A DNA stretch of 16,749 nt from CAZBUK01 sp964495085 (GTDB taxonomy: Bacteria; Bacteroidota; Ignavibacteria; T3Sed10-11). Positions 1 to 6,675 of this stretch are shown here, piece by piece. Location: assembly GCA_964495085.1 (NCBI GenBank), contig CAZBUK010000081.1:1-16749 (forward strand), read 5' to 3'. A model generated the notes under the pieces. It searched no databases, had not been told where the DNA came from, and worked only from the letters and a program-made list of their open reading frames with translations. The translations under genes were made by a program, and so were the position numbers. Within the stretch, counting starts at the first letter, position 1. Every line of letters begins with the position of its first letter.

Positions 1-163
1 CCTGCGGGGTTGATGCGGTGTGGCGCTTTCGTTGTGCTACCATACTTCCACCCCTACGGGGTTGATGCGGGGTGATGCTTTCGTTGTGCTACCATACTTT
101 CCTACGGGGTTGATGCGGGGTGGTGCTTTCGTTGTGCTACCATACTGTCACCCCTACGGGGTT
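1..163 (+). repeat. 52-bp tandem repeat, about three copies
   Basis: Within the larger cluster, the left 163 bp is a direct tandem repeat. Each period joins the 26-bp palindromic unit to a near-invariant 26-nt segment that starts GATGCGG and ends GCTTTCGTTGTGC. The three linking segments differ at only a few positions, so this is recent tandem amplification and not a set of unrelated spacers. The period shortens to 48 where copy 90-111 has lost 4 nt. Confidence 0.85.
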
Positions 164-446
164 TTATGTTGAGCGCGGATCGAAGGCTTCTACCATAATG
201 CCACCCCTACGGGGTTACTTCCGTGATGCATTTTACTATCAGCTATATTATGAATCGTAGACGCTCTGCCACCCCTAAATAGCTCCTATGTTGATAATAG
301 CATTCAGAACGGCTGCTGATACCAAACCCCGTAGGGGTGGAACTATGGTAACGGGCAGATACAAAAACCTGATCCAACCCCGTAGGGGTGGAAGTATGGT
401 AGATAAGTGAAATCCTCTCCTCGCAATAAACCCCGTTAGGGGTGAC
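1..446. repeat. REP-like palindromic repeat cluster, orientation flips midway
   Basis: A unit of about 26 bp (TACCATACTT, then CCACCCCTACGGGGTT) recurs. Forward copies lie at 38-63, 90-111 (4 nt shorter), 138-163 and 191-216; a truncated one is at 1-11 and a decayed one near 265-280. Inverted copies lie at 325-350, 376-401 and about 429-446 (decayed, one inserted T). Each has a short dyad, ACCCC-TAC-GGGGT, that can fold as a hairpin. The three left-most inter-unit segments (12-37, 64-89, 112-137) are 26 nt each and almost identical, so 1-163 is really a 52-bp tandem repeat. The array runs off the left edge. The size and palindromic core resemble REP/BIME elements; no RAYT transposase is in the window. 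Reading frames through it are repeat artefacts. Confidence 0.85.
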
Positions 447-775
447 AGAATTCTTTCGCTGTTCTGTGGACATCCATTGGAACTTCCCGTGATTCCTCGA
501 CCCATCATCAGTGCGTTGCATATCTGACATAAAATCTGCCGGTCCGTTAAACACAGACCGGCGCTTATTATTCCGTCAACACGTTTGTCGCCTACGGCGG
601 GAGAAGATAGATTCCCTGTTCAATTGAAAAATGTTTTTCAAGATAAATATACGGGATTGGAAATACACAGAAATGTGATAATACGCTCGTATATTGTGAT
701 GGAATCCAATTATTATGTGATCACTCACAGATTATCACGGTTTGAGTTCTATTCGACCAAATAATCGAACTATGG
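447..775. other. Non-coding stretch between the repeats and the serine hydrolase
   Basis: No supported gene. It contains a GC-rich hairpin (538-562) and, in its AT-rich right half, three direct TGTGAT motifs at 674-679, 695-700 and 716-721, exactly 21 bp apart. The last is followed by inverted TCACA (726-729 region) and ATCAC (734-738). This looks like a protein-binding region more than coding DNA, but no promoter or target gene can be assigned; the leftward neighbour is outside the window. Confidence 0.5.
538..562 (-). terminator. Candidate hairpin terminator downstream of the serine hydrolase
   Basis: A perfect 7-bp stem, GCCGGTC (538-544) with GACCGGC (556-562), has an 11-nt loop. Read on the minus strand it is followed by AGATTTTATG, a short T-rich tail. 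It lies about 210 nt beyond the serine hydrolase stop codon, which is far for its own terminator, and the T tract is weak. A simple structural hairpin remains possible. Confidence 0.35.
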
Positions 776-2065
776 CTACCGTCGCTGAAAAGATTCCACA
801 ATTGCAGAATACATCATAGTTCGAAACCGGTCTCCCACGTCGAGCCCTCCGCTCGGCAGTGTTTGCGTCATTATTATTCCGATGAGTTTCTCCGCCGGAT
901 CGATCCAGGAAGCCGTTGCATAAGCGCCGCCCCCTCTGTATGATCCCGGGGATCCGTGTTGGGCGGCAATGCCCGGATCGATGAGAATCTCAAAGCCGAG
1001 CCCGAAACCCCGGCCTGGTTGATAATACGCGGAACCCAGGTGATCGGTTGTCATGAGGGCGACGGTCTGCGGAGATACTATTCGCACGCCGTCGAGCTCG
1101 CCGCCGTTCAGCAACATCTGCAGGAATCGGGCATAATCGGTAACCGTGGAGACGAGACCGGCGCCTCCCGAGTAGCAGACACGGGGACCGTCTACGTACG
1201 CTCCCTGTCCGGTCGGACCCTCGGGGGCGCGCTCGAGACCATCGGGGGTTGCGGCATAGACAACAGTCAGACGGGAACGCTCGGAGTGCGGCACAAAGAA
1301 AAAGGTATCATGCATACGGAGAGGAAGGAAGATGCGCTCGCGAAAGAACTCGTCCAGCGTCCGGCCCGATACACGTTCCACCACACATCCCAGGACGTCC
1401 GTGGCATATCCGTAAACAAACCGCTCACCGGGGTGCGCGAGCATCGGGAGTTCGCCCAATCTATCAATCGCTGCGCAGACAGGCTCCTCCTTATCCGCGA
1501 AGTACCATCCGTGTCCGGCGGCGGGTCCTAAACCCGCTGCCTCGTACCTGTCGCGAATCCCGGCCTGAGTACCGTAGGGTATACCCGCGGAGTGCGTGAG
1601 GAGATCGCGAATATTGATGGGTCGTTTGACGGGTTGTTCCTCCCCGACTCCATCGGGGTCGAGGACGGCGGCACGGGCAAAGCTCGGCACCCAGCGATGC
1701 ACCGGATCCATGAGGCGGAGCTTTCCCTCCTCGACGAGTATCATGACAGCAAGGCTCGTTATGGCCTTTGTCTGTGAAGCGATGCGGAACAGCGCATCCG
1801 GCCCGAGCGGCTGCCGCGCCTCGCGATCCACCCAGCCGTATGTTGCAGCCTTCACAATATGCCCTTCCCGAAGTATGAGAACGGAAATTCCCGCCGTCCG
1901 GGAAGAGTCGATAAATTCCTGCATTACTCCGTCGATGCGGGAGAGTCTTTCGCCGGACATCCCGACTGCCTCAGGCTCGGCGTGCGGCAAGTCCTGTCCG
2001 CAGACAGGCAGGAGTGCGACGGCGGCAATCACCAAATGAAGAATAATCGACGATATGTTACGCAT
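776..2065 (-). CDS. Secreted SxxK serine hydrolase (beta-lactamase/esterase family)
   Basis: A 429-residue member of the class C beta-lactamase-like serine hydrolase family (Pfam Beta-lactamase), which includes esterases, D-aminopeptidases and penicillin-binding-like enzymes; the substrate cannot be told. Residues 1-23 form a signal peptide. The nucleophile/base motif is S97-Q-T-K100 (in FRIASQTK), followed by the usual LLTHSAGI (155-162). The second-motif region reads YGYATDVLG (218-226), so the YxN motif appears as YAT. The C-terminal strand has GGGAYATASWIDP (378-390). The frame is open upstream for 58 more codons, but those are AT-rich and not signal-like. The start at 2065 is chosen because AGGAGA lies 6 nt upstream, right before a signal peptide. 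It is divergent from the thuA-side genes. A perfect TATAAT lies on this strand at 2136-2141. Confidence 0.9.
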   Translation of the reverse strand: MRNISSIILHLVIAAVALLPVCGQDLPHAEPEAVGMSGERLSRIDGVMQEFIDSSRTAGISVLILREGHIVKAATYGWVDREARQPLGPDALFRIASQTKAITSLAVMILVEEGKLRLMDPVHRWVPSFARAAVLDPDGVGEEQPVKRPINIRDLLTHSAGIPYGTQAGIRDRYEAAGLGPAAGHGWYFADKEEPVCAAIDRLGELPMLAHPGERFVYGYATDVLGCVVERVSGRTLDEFFRERIFLPLRMHDTFFFVPHSERSRLTVVYAATPDGLERAPEGPTGQGAYVDGPRVCYSGGAGLVSTVTDYARFLQMLLNGGELDGVRIVSPQTVALMTTDHLGSAYYQPGRGFGLGFEILIDPGIAAQHGSPGSYRGGGAYATASWIDPAEKLIGIIMTQTLPSGGLDVGDRFRTMMYSAIVESFQRR

Positions 2066-2135
2066 GTTGTATCTCCTGATTAGGGGTTTCATCAGCATGG
2101 ATAAGATTAAATATTGATCCGTTAATCGATTGAAA

Positions 2136-2163
2136 ATTATAAGCACGAATTCGGAAATCCGAA
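2136..2163 (-). promoter_or_regulatory. Candidate -10 with an operator-like dyad for the serine hydrolase
   Basis: On the minus strand a perfect TATAAT (plus 2136-2141) lies about 70 nt upstream of the chosen start at 2065. The spacer/-35 zone holds a 6-bp inverted repeat, TTCGGA-AA-TCCGAA (2150-2163), placed where a repressor could block polymerase. No good -35 hexamer is present at 16-18 nt, so an activator or an extended -10 would be needed. Sequence inference only. Confidence 0.3.
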
Positions 2164-2218
2164 ATAAATTTTGATGAATTGTTGCGCAGTAAAGATGATT
2201 GTTGTACTCATAAAGCGC

Positions 2219-2248
2219 TTGATCAAGATACGTGCTCATAGTTATAAT
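2219..2248 (+). promoter_or_regulatory. Candidate sigma-70-type promoter for the DinB remnant and thuA
   Basis: TTGATC (2219-2224), an 18-nt spacer and a perfect TATAAT (2243-2248). The predicted transcript start is near 2255, giving a leader of about 135 nt to the ATG at 2392. That leader carries the two CATATG dyads at 2281-2310. It is the only good promoter seen before thuA. Confidence 0.4.
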
Positions 2249-2391
2249 ATCAAGACCGATTACAACTGAGACTTGTCTCCTTCATATGAACCTTATGAGA
2301 TATTCATATGTTTATGTTTTTGGTTCCGGTAAGCGCAGAAAAGAGAATACAGACAACACTTGAAATACTTAAGCAAAAGGAGGAACAATCC

Positions 2392-2556
2392 ATGAGCAAT
2401 TCCGACGTACCGTCGCCGGGTAAATCCTTATCGACACTGTGGGGAGAGCTTATAGGAGGATCTGCAACGGATTCCTGTTGGGTCCTGAACCCATCCGATC
2501 GCGGCTTGATGCAATCATTAAGGAGACTATCCTCACAATTGGCGACGCATCATTAA
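2392..2556 (+). pseudogene. Truncated N-terminus resembling a DinB-family protein
   Basis: Fifty-four codons start at an ATG preceded by AAAGGAGG at good spacing, one of the strongest ribosome sites in the window. The peptide reads like the opening of DinB-superfamily proteins: a short lead, then LSTLWGELIGGSATD, WVLNPSDRGL and a helix with RRLSSQLA. In that family the region runs into a His-containing four-helix bundle, but here a stop follows QLATHH and no frame downstream continues it; the thuA start is 30 nt on. The metal-binding and catalytic parts are absent. I infer a deletion remnant that may still be translated and may couple to thuA through the second GGAGG at 2575-2579. A genuine small protein is the alternative. 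Family recognition is from memory of the motif, not a search. Confidence 0.5.
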
Positions 2557-2586
2557 GAACCCCAGAAAATAACCGGAGGAAACATC

Positions 2587-3324
2587 ATGTACATTGCCTT
2601 CACGGCGGGAATTATACTACTCGCGCTGTTTCCGATAACTGCATATATGGAGGAAAGAATTTCACCCCGCATACTTGTTTTCTCAAAAACCGAGGGATGG
2701 CGCCACGATTCTATTGAACCCGGAGTTGAAGCATTACGTGTACTCGGTAATACGCACGGGGTGATCGTCGATACATCCGAAGATGCCGCCCTCTTTACGG
2801 ATGAAAATCTCGCCCGTTACGATGCAGTGGTCTTTTTAAATACCTCGGGTATATTCTTCACCGACGAACAACGTGCTGCTTTTCAGCGGTATATTCGGAG
2901 CGGGAGAGGATTTGTGGGCGTACACTGCGCCGCGGATACCGAACTCAAGTGGCAATGGTATACCGGACTCGTCGGCGCAGCTTTCGATAATCATCCGGGT
3001 AATCCAAACGTTCGCAACGCCGTTCTGCACGTTGTGGATCCATCGCATCCCGCCACGGAGAAAATACCGGCGGAATGGGAACGAGCGGACGAGTGGTATA
3101 ATTTCCGGGATATGAACGAAGATGTCAATGTTCTCATCACCATCGATACCGACAGTTACGAGGGAAGCGACCATCCCGGGTATCACCCCCTTGCGTGGTA
3201 CCACGAATATGACGGCGGCCGGGCATTCTATACGGCCCTCGGTCATACGATCGAGTCGTATTCGGAAGAGCTGTTCCTCCGGCATGTCTGGGGCGGGATA
3301 GAGTATGCGTTGGGGAGGAAATAG
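2587..3324 (+). CDS. ThuA-like domain protein
   Basis: 245 residues with an N-terminal hydrophobic signal/anchor (1-20), then a single ThuA-like domain (trehalose-utilisation family, class I glutamine-amidotransferase-like fold without the usual catalytic Cys triad). Family features seen: RILVFSKTEGWRHDSI (28-43), DENLARYDAVVFLNT (72-86), GFVGVHCAADTE (108-119), and HPLAWYHEYDGGRAFYT (200-216) followed by ALGHT. The end is WGGIEYALG. Family members are often linked to sugar metabolism; their reaction is mostly unproven, so only a carbohydrate-related role is suggested. The start is supported by CCGGAGGAAACATC just before the ATG. It follows the DinB remnant by 30 nt and converges with the sialidase-like gene. 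Confidence 0.88.
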   Translation: MYIAFTAGIILLALFPITAYMEERISPRILVFSKTEGWRHDSIEPGVEALRVLGNTHGVIVDTSEDAALFTDENLARYDAVVFLNTSGIFFTDEQRAAFQRYIRSGRGFVGVHCAADTELKWQWYTGLVGAAFDNHPGNPNVRNAVLHVVDPSHPATEKIPAEWERADEWYNFRDMNEDVNVLITIDTDSYEGSDHPGYHPLAWYHEYDGGRAFYTALGHTIESYSEELFLRHVWGGIEYALGRK

Positions 3325-3434
3325 AAGGGATTGTCTGTATCCAGGTTATTCAGAATTTTTTACTGTCGACCAAGGACATAACTCATCGCTGAGGCGATAC
3401 AATCTTTGGTTGTCATGTGCTTGCTACCAATATT

Positions 3435-3455
3435 GCACGCCTATGTCGTGCTTTT
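3435..3455 (+). terminator. Candidate intrinsic terminator of the thuA-side transcript
   Basis: GCACG (3435-3439) pairs with CGTGC (3447-3451), with a 7-nt loop, followed by TTTT. It lies 110 nt after the thuA stop, between convergent genes. The stem is only 5 bp, so termination may be partial. There is no T tract on the opposite strand. A second small hairpin, ATCGC/GCGAT, sits near 3387-3402. Confidence 0.4.
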
Positions 3456-3464
3456 ACTCCATAG

Positions 3465-4478
3465 CTACTCTCCTATCTTGACCTTTGCCAGATAAATTGC
3501 GGCCTTGCCTTCATGCGAGGAGTAGTAACTGATCCACAACAACTCATCGTGCATGACGAGACCGGCGTAGCTCGTATCGCCCCCGGAGGGAAGCTCGAGG
3601 GCTTCGGTCAGTTCGATTTTCTGCGGGTTGATCCAGCACAGAGAGGTGCGCTGATTTTCATCGTAAAGACGTACCGCCGCCAGGAACCGCTCCTCGCCGA
3701 ATGGGATCATCTTCGGTCCCCCAACGCGTATCCCGAGATCGCCCCACTTCCATTCGGTGTAGGGGGGACGGGAAGAACCAAGCAACGCACTGCAGCTCCC
3801 CTTGTCGCGTCGAAGGAGACAATATGCTGTGTCATCGTTCAGAAAAACGAGTGAGGTCTCATTCCCGTATGTCTCGGCATCGGGATAAACGTCCGCCTGC
3901 ACTACTTCCCAGGTCTGGCCGTCTTCTGATCGGTAGAGGCATCCGTGTTCGTCCTTACCGCTGTACCCGAAACTATAAGCGGTTCCCTTGTGCCATGTGA
4001 CGCTCCAGCGCCAGGTGCCCAGGCCGCTCGGGCATGCAAAGGGTTCGCTCCAGTTTAAGCCGTCGGGCGATAGCCAGGTAACGGATTGATGTCTGTTCCC
4101 GTCTACCGGCTCGAGATAACGAACCGCTCCATTCAGCATGAGCCGGCCGTCGGCGGTTATGGAAAGTTTTGCATCCCGCACATCGCCGGCGTCCCACTCC
4201 ATGAGAGCAGCCGATATCCACTCTTCACCATCCACCGATCTGATGACGCGCAATCTGCCGTCGCCGGACATGTGGCTGGAGGCCTCTCGAAAAGCGCAAT
4301 ACCATTGACCGTCGAATCGAATAAGATCGGTAAAGGCGTTGTGCGGCGCTTGATCCCAGATCTTCCGCACCTCAAGCAATTCCATCGATGGTTCCTTACC
4401 TGCTGCAGGAAACACTGTCACGCACACAAGTCCCGCAATACACAGAGCTGTTACCATTCCAATGTATCGTATATGCAT
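3465..4478 (-). CDS. Sialidase-like beta-propeller protein with three Asp-boxes
   Basis: 337 residues, with a signal peptide at 1-27 (hydrophobic 9-25, ending PAAG). Three Asp-box/BNR motifs of form SxDGxxW are seen: SVDGEEW (81-87), SPDGLNW (137-143) and SEDGQTW (184-190). These mark the blades of a six-bladed sialidase-type propeller. FREASSH (63-69) occupies the place of the N-terminal Arg motif of sialidases, and RDAKLSITADGRLMLNGA (101-118) matches a recurrent motif of an uncharacterised sialidase-like group. Sialidase activity is not assured; the group may act on other glycans or be non-enzymatic. The start has GGAG 10 nt upstream. It lies 153 nt downstream of the SGNH hydrolase on the same strand, so co-transcription is possible. 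Confidence 0.8.
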   Translation of the reverse strand: MHIRYIGMVTALCIAGLVCVTVFPAAGKEPSMELLEVRKIWDQAPHNAFTDLIRFDGQWYCAFREASSHMSGDGRLRVIRSVDGEEWISAALMEWDAGDVRDAKLSITADGRLMLNGAVRYLEPVDGNRHQSVTWLSPDGLNWSEPFACPSGLGTWRWSVTWHKGTAYSFGYSGKDEHGCLYRSEDGQTWEVVQADVYPDAETYGNETSLVFLNDDTAYCLLRRDKGSCSALLGSSRPPYTEWKWGDLGIRVGGPKMIPFGEERFLAAVRLYDENQRTSLCWINPQKIELTEALELPSGGDTSYAGLVMHDELLWISYYSSHEGKAAIYLAKVKIGE

Positions 4479-4631
4479 GCTGTTAATCTCCAGTGTAAAA
4501 ATATTCTGGTCCTTCGTCCCTCATAATTTTCTGATATGAATTACGTCCTTTCATGCATCGATTTCGGTATGGTGGACCTGAATCATTCAAAATTCTTTAT
4601 ATTTTATTTTGGATAGATGTGAGTGATATCC

Positions 4632-5909
4632 TTATTTAAACAGCGCCGCGTCAATCGCCTCCGCGATCATACGGTATCCGGTCTCGTTGGGATGGAGATG
4701 GTCGCCGGTATCGGCTACGGAGAGGAGGTATGAGGGATTTTCCGGATCGCGCAGGGCGGCGTCGAGATCGATCACCGCGTCGAACTGACCGCTCGTACGA
4801 ATCCAATCGTTAACAGCCTTCCGCGCCTCTTCACGCTCGACGCTGTCATAAAAGGATCCCCCGAAGGGGAGGAGCGTCGCTCCGAAGACGCGAATGCCGC
4901 GGGCGTGGGCACGGTCTATCATCTCCTCATATGCGGCGATGAGGTTCTGCGCAACGGCTGCTGCCTCGTCTCCGCGCGCCTGCCCGATGTCGTTAATCCC
5001 ATGCAGAATAATGAGGAAGCGCACGCCGTTTTCCTCGAGCACGTCGCGCTCGAACCGGCTCAACGCGGCGGGACCGAGACAATCTCGCAGCACGCAATTC
5101 CCGCCGATACCTTTGTTCAGAACGGCTATGTGGCTCGTCCCTTCATGCGAGCGGAAGCGGTGCGCCAATACGTCGGGCCAGCGGTTCTGCATGTTTGTAC
5201 CCGAGCCGCGTCCATCCGTGATTGAATTGCCCAGGGTGACGACTGCAAGGGCGGTATCAGGAGCTTCCACATCGATTCCGGCGATAATATACCAGCGATC
5301 CGCAAGTACCGCGCCGGGAAGCTCGGTTGCTAAGATGGCATTACCGGATTGCAGGTATGAGGTCGTTCGCGAACCCGGATGCCCCGTGACATCGGGTGAT
5401 GTTTCTCCGAAATAAATAGTGATCGCCAGGTCCGTTCCCGGCGGCAGCATGAAGGGGAACGGATCGGATACAACCACGGCGCCCGGATCGATATGCACCG
5501 CCGGCTCACCCCCGAATCGCATTCCTACATCGGTGTCCGGATCGATCGCGCTGCCGCCGGCCGAGACGGCGAGATGGACTGCGTTCAACGTTATCGGACC
5601 GCTGCCGAACTCGTTGGAGAGACGTACCCTGAGACGGTTCCCACCGATCGAAACCCTGACCACCTGGCGGAGGGTATTGAAGGCCAGTCCCGGTTCCGGA
5701 GGCAAATTCTGAGGTTCGACGAGCTGCAAGGCGGTGCTCCAGGTTCCGACCCATGCCGTGCCGGTCCCGGACATATTTGCCTGCCGCGATCCATCACACG
5801 CAGAAAAGATAAGCACGAAGATGAAAAGGACTAACACCGGCAATGCAGCGATCCGGTTGAGATCGAACCGCATCATCCGCGGTCGAGCGAACCCGTAGTA
5901 TTGCTTCAT
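4632..5909 (-). CDS. SGNH/GDSL-family hydrolase, predicted lipoprotein
   Basis: 425 residues. The hydrophobic segment 21-37 ends in lipobox FSAC (Cys38), so a lipid-anchored envelope enzyme is predicted. Residues ~53-215 form an all-beta domain (AWVGTW opening) typical of the larger SGNH hydrolases. The catalytic SGNH domain follows: block I GNSITDG (227-233, nucleophile Ser229; GDS appears as GNS), block II Gly in NKGIGGN, block III GGN (269-271), and block V DHLHPN with Asp403 and His406. HGINDIG (303-309) supplies the conserved Asn. Esterase or carbohydrate deacetylase activity is likely; the substrate is unknown. No strong SD precedes the ATG at 5909; Met12/13 are alternatives. A TTGACA/TATACT promoter lies upstream (5941-5967). 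It is divergent from the sigma factor gene. Confidence 0.88.
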   Translation of the reverse strand: MKQYYGFARPRMMRFDLNRIAALPVLVLFIFVLIFSACDGSRQANMSGTGTAWVGTWSTALQLVEPQNLPPEPGLAFNTLRQVVRVSIGGNRLRVRLSNEFGSGPITLNAVHLAVSAGGSAIDPDTDVGMRFGGEPAVHIDPGAVVVSDPFPFMLPPGTDLAITIYFGETSPDVTGHPGSRTTSYLQSGNAILATELPGAVLADRWYIIAGIDVEAPDTALAVVTLGNSITDGRGSGTNMQNRWPDVLAHRFRSHEGTSHIAVLNKGIGGNCVLRDCLGPAALSRFERDVLEENGVRFLIILHGINDIGQARGDEAAAVAQNLIAAYEEMIDRAHARGIRVFGATLLPFGGSFYDSVEREEARKAVNDWIRTSGQFDAVIDLDAALRDPENPSYLLSVADTGDHLHPNETGYRMIAEAIDAALFK

Positions 5910-5940
5910 ATATTTTTTCTCGTGATAATCAGCTAATCAA

Positions 5941-5967
5941 AGTATATAATGACCGATATAATGTCAA
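5941..5967 (-). promoter_or_regulatory. Candidate promoter for the SGNH hydrolase
   Basis: On the minus strand: TTGACA (plus 5962-5967), a 15-nt spacer, then TATACT (plus 5941-5946), 32 nt upstream of the chosen ATG at 5909. The -35 is perfect and the -10 good; the spacer is shorter than the usual 17. Confidence 0.4.
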
Positions 5968-6074
5968 GGAATTACGTGTGATTCGGGCGGGGTATCTTAT
6001 CCGGCTACAATAAAGAGATGATTATGGAAAAATTCGTCAGTATCTTGCCGTACATGATGTAATCCCGAAAACTC

Positions 6075-6099
6075 TGAACCTTTTTAATCTTCAAACGAC
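6075..6099 (+). promoter_or_regulatory. Candidate ECF-type autoregulatory promoter of the sigma factor gene
   Basis: TGAACC (6075-6080) is followed at once by TTTTT, and CGAC lies at 6096-6099 after a 15-nt spacer. This matches the general ECF promoter layout (GAAC-type -35, T-rich spacer, CGTC/CGAC-like -10). Transcription would start around 6105-6109, only a few nt before the ATG at 6111, which itself has no Shine-Dalgarno. It is based on resemblance to known ECF consensus motifs, not on data for this organism. Confidence 0.35.
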
Positions 6100-6110
6100 T
6101 TTATATACAG

Positions 6111-6674
6111 ATGACCGATAAGGAATACCGACATACTCCGGATGAATTGCTCGTACAGCGCTTCCGCAGCGGCGATACTGAGGCGTTAACCCGGTTGATC
6201 AGGAGGTTTCACCCGAAACTTGTCCGGATGATCGGTTATCAGATCCGCGATAACGGACCGGCGGAAGACATTGCCCAGGAGTGCTGGTATGCCATTATTA
6301 AACGCCTCCCCGATCTTGACCTCAGGATCGGTTTTCACGCCTGGGCGGCGTCTATAGCCCGGCGGAAAGCTATCGACTGGATACGATCGCAGCAGCGATC
6401 CCGTAAACGTGCGGACGAGTTGCGGCATCAGAGTGAGTCCGGCAGCACGAGCGATTCGGTCGACGAAACAGGAGAGAGGGTTGAGATGGTACGGGATGGA
6501 ATCCGGCAACTGCCGCCGACGCAGCGTATCGTTCTCGAGATGTTTTACCTCGAAAATCTGAGCTTGCGGGAGATCGCGGGGGTACTACGGATATCGTCCG
6601 GGACGGTCAAATCGCGTCTGTTTTATGCGCGTGAAAATCTGAGGAAATTAATCGATACACAATCGGAGGATTGA
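6111..6674 (+). CDS. ECF-type RNA polymerase sigma factor
   Basis: 187 residues with the two domains of group 4 sigma factors. Region 2 covers ~10-97: DELLVQRFRSGD, the core-binding AEDIAQECWYAI (51-62), and FHAWAASIARRKAIDWIRSQQR (75-96), matching the 2.3/2.4 promoter-melting and -10 recognition segment. A charged linker with a Ser-rich stretch follows (97-127). Region 4 covers ~128-181: LPPTQRIVLEMFYLENLSL, then the helix-turn-helix REIAGVLRISSGTVKSRLFYARENLRKL. There is no N-terminal region 1 or region 3. It directs RNA polymerase to an alternative promoter set; the signal is unknown. There is no SD; an ECF-like promoter motif sits immediately upstream. It is separated by 1 nt from the DUF6768-type gene, the usual place for a regulator of the sigma factor. 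Confidence 0.93.
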   Translation: MTDKEYRHTPDELLVQRFRSGDTEALTRLIRRFHPKLVRMIGYQIRDNGPAEDIAQECWYAIIKRLPDLDLRIGFHAWAASIARRKAIDWIRSQQRSRKRADELRHQSESGSTSDSVDETGERVEMVRDGIRQLPPTQRIVLEMFYLENLSLREIAGVLRISSGTVKSRLFYARENLRKLIDTQSED

Positions 6675-6675
6675 C

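Larger units (their letters stand above)
2066..2391. other. Divergent intergenic region with candidate promoters and dyads
   Basis: This 326-bp region separates the serine hydrolase (minus) from the DinB-remnant/thuA genes (plus). It carries a minus-strand TATAAT (2136-2141) beside the dyad TTCGGAAATCCGAA (2150-2163). It also carries a plus-strand TTGATC-18-TATAAT promoter candidate (2219-2248), and two CATATG-centred dyads 22 bp apart (2281-2290 and 2303-2310). No additional gene is supported. Confidence 0.5.

Noticed and set aside
1..446. CRISPR array (regular ~26-bp repeats with ~26-nt spacers)
   Set aside because: The left spacers are near copies of each other, the repeats change strand midway, several units are degenerate, and no cas genes are present.
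243..554. A 103-codon minus-strand frame and a 77-codon neighbour in the repeat cluster
   Set aside because: Their sequence is mostly translated repeat units (STPTG-like peptides); no SD, domain or natural composition.
589..601. CGCCTACGGCG as a further repeat unit or hairpin
   Set aside because: A small dyad with a similar TAC loop but a different flank; not enough to join it to the 26-bp family.
766..823. Inverted repeat CGAACTATG / CATAGTTCG at the 3' end of the serine hydrolase
   Set aside because: A 9-bp match over a 40-nt loop is expected by chance in a window this size, it overlaps the end of the coding region, and there is no T tract.
956..2083. Several plus-strand frames opposite the serine hydrolase
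   Set aside because: Shadows of the real minus-strand gene, with low-complexity or Arg/Ser-rich composition and no domain.
2066..2239. 58-codon upstream extension of the serine hydrolase
   Set aside because: The extension is AT-rich and not signal-like, and would cover the predicted -10/dyad. The start at 2065 has an SD and opens directly on a signal peptide.
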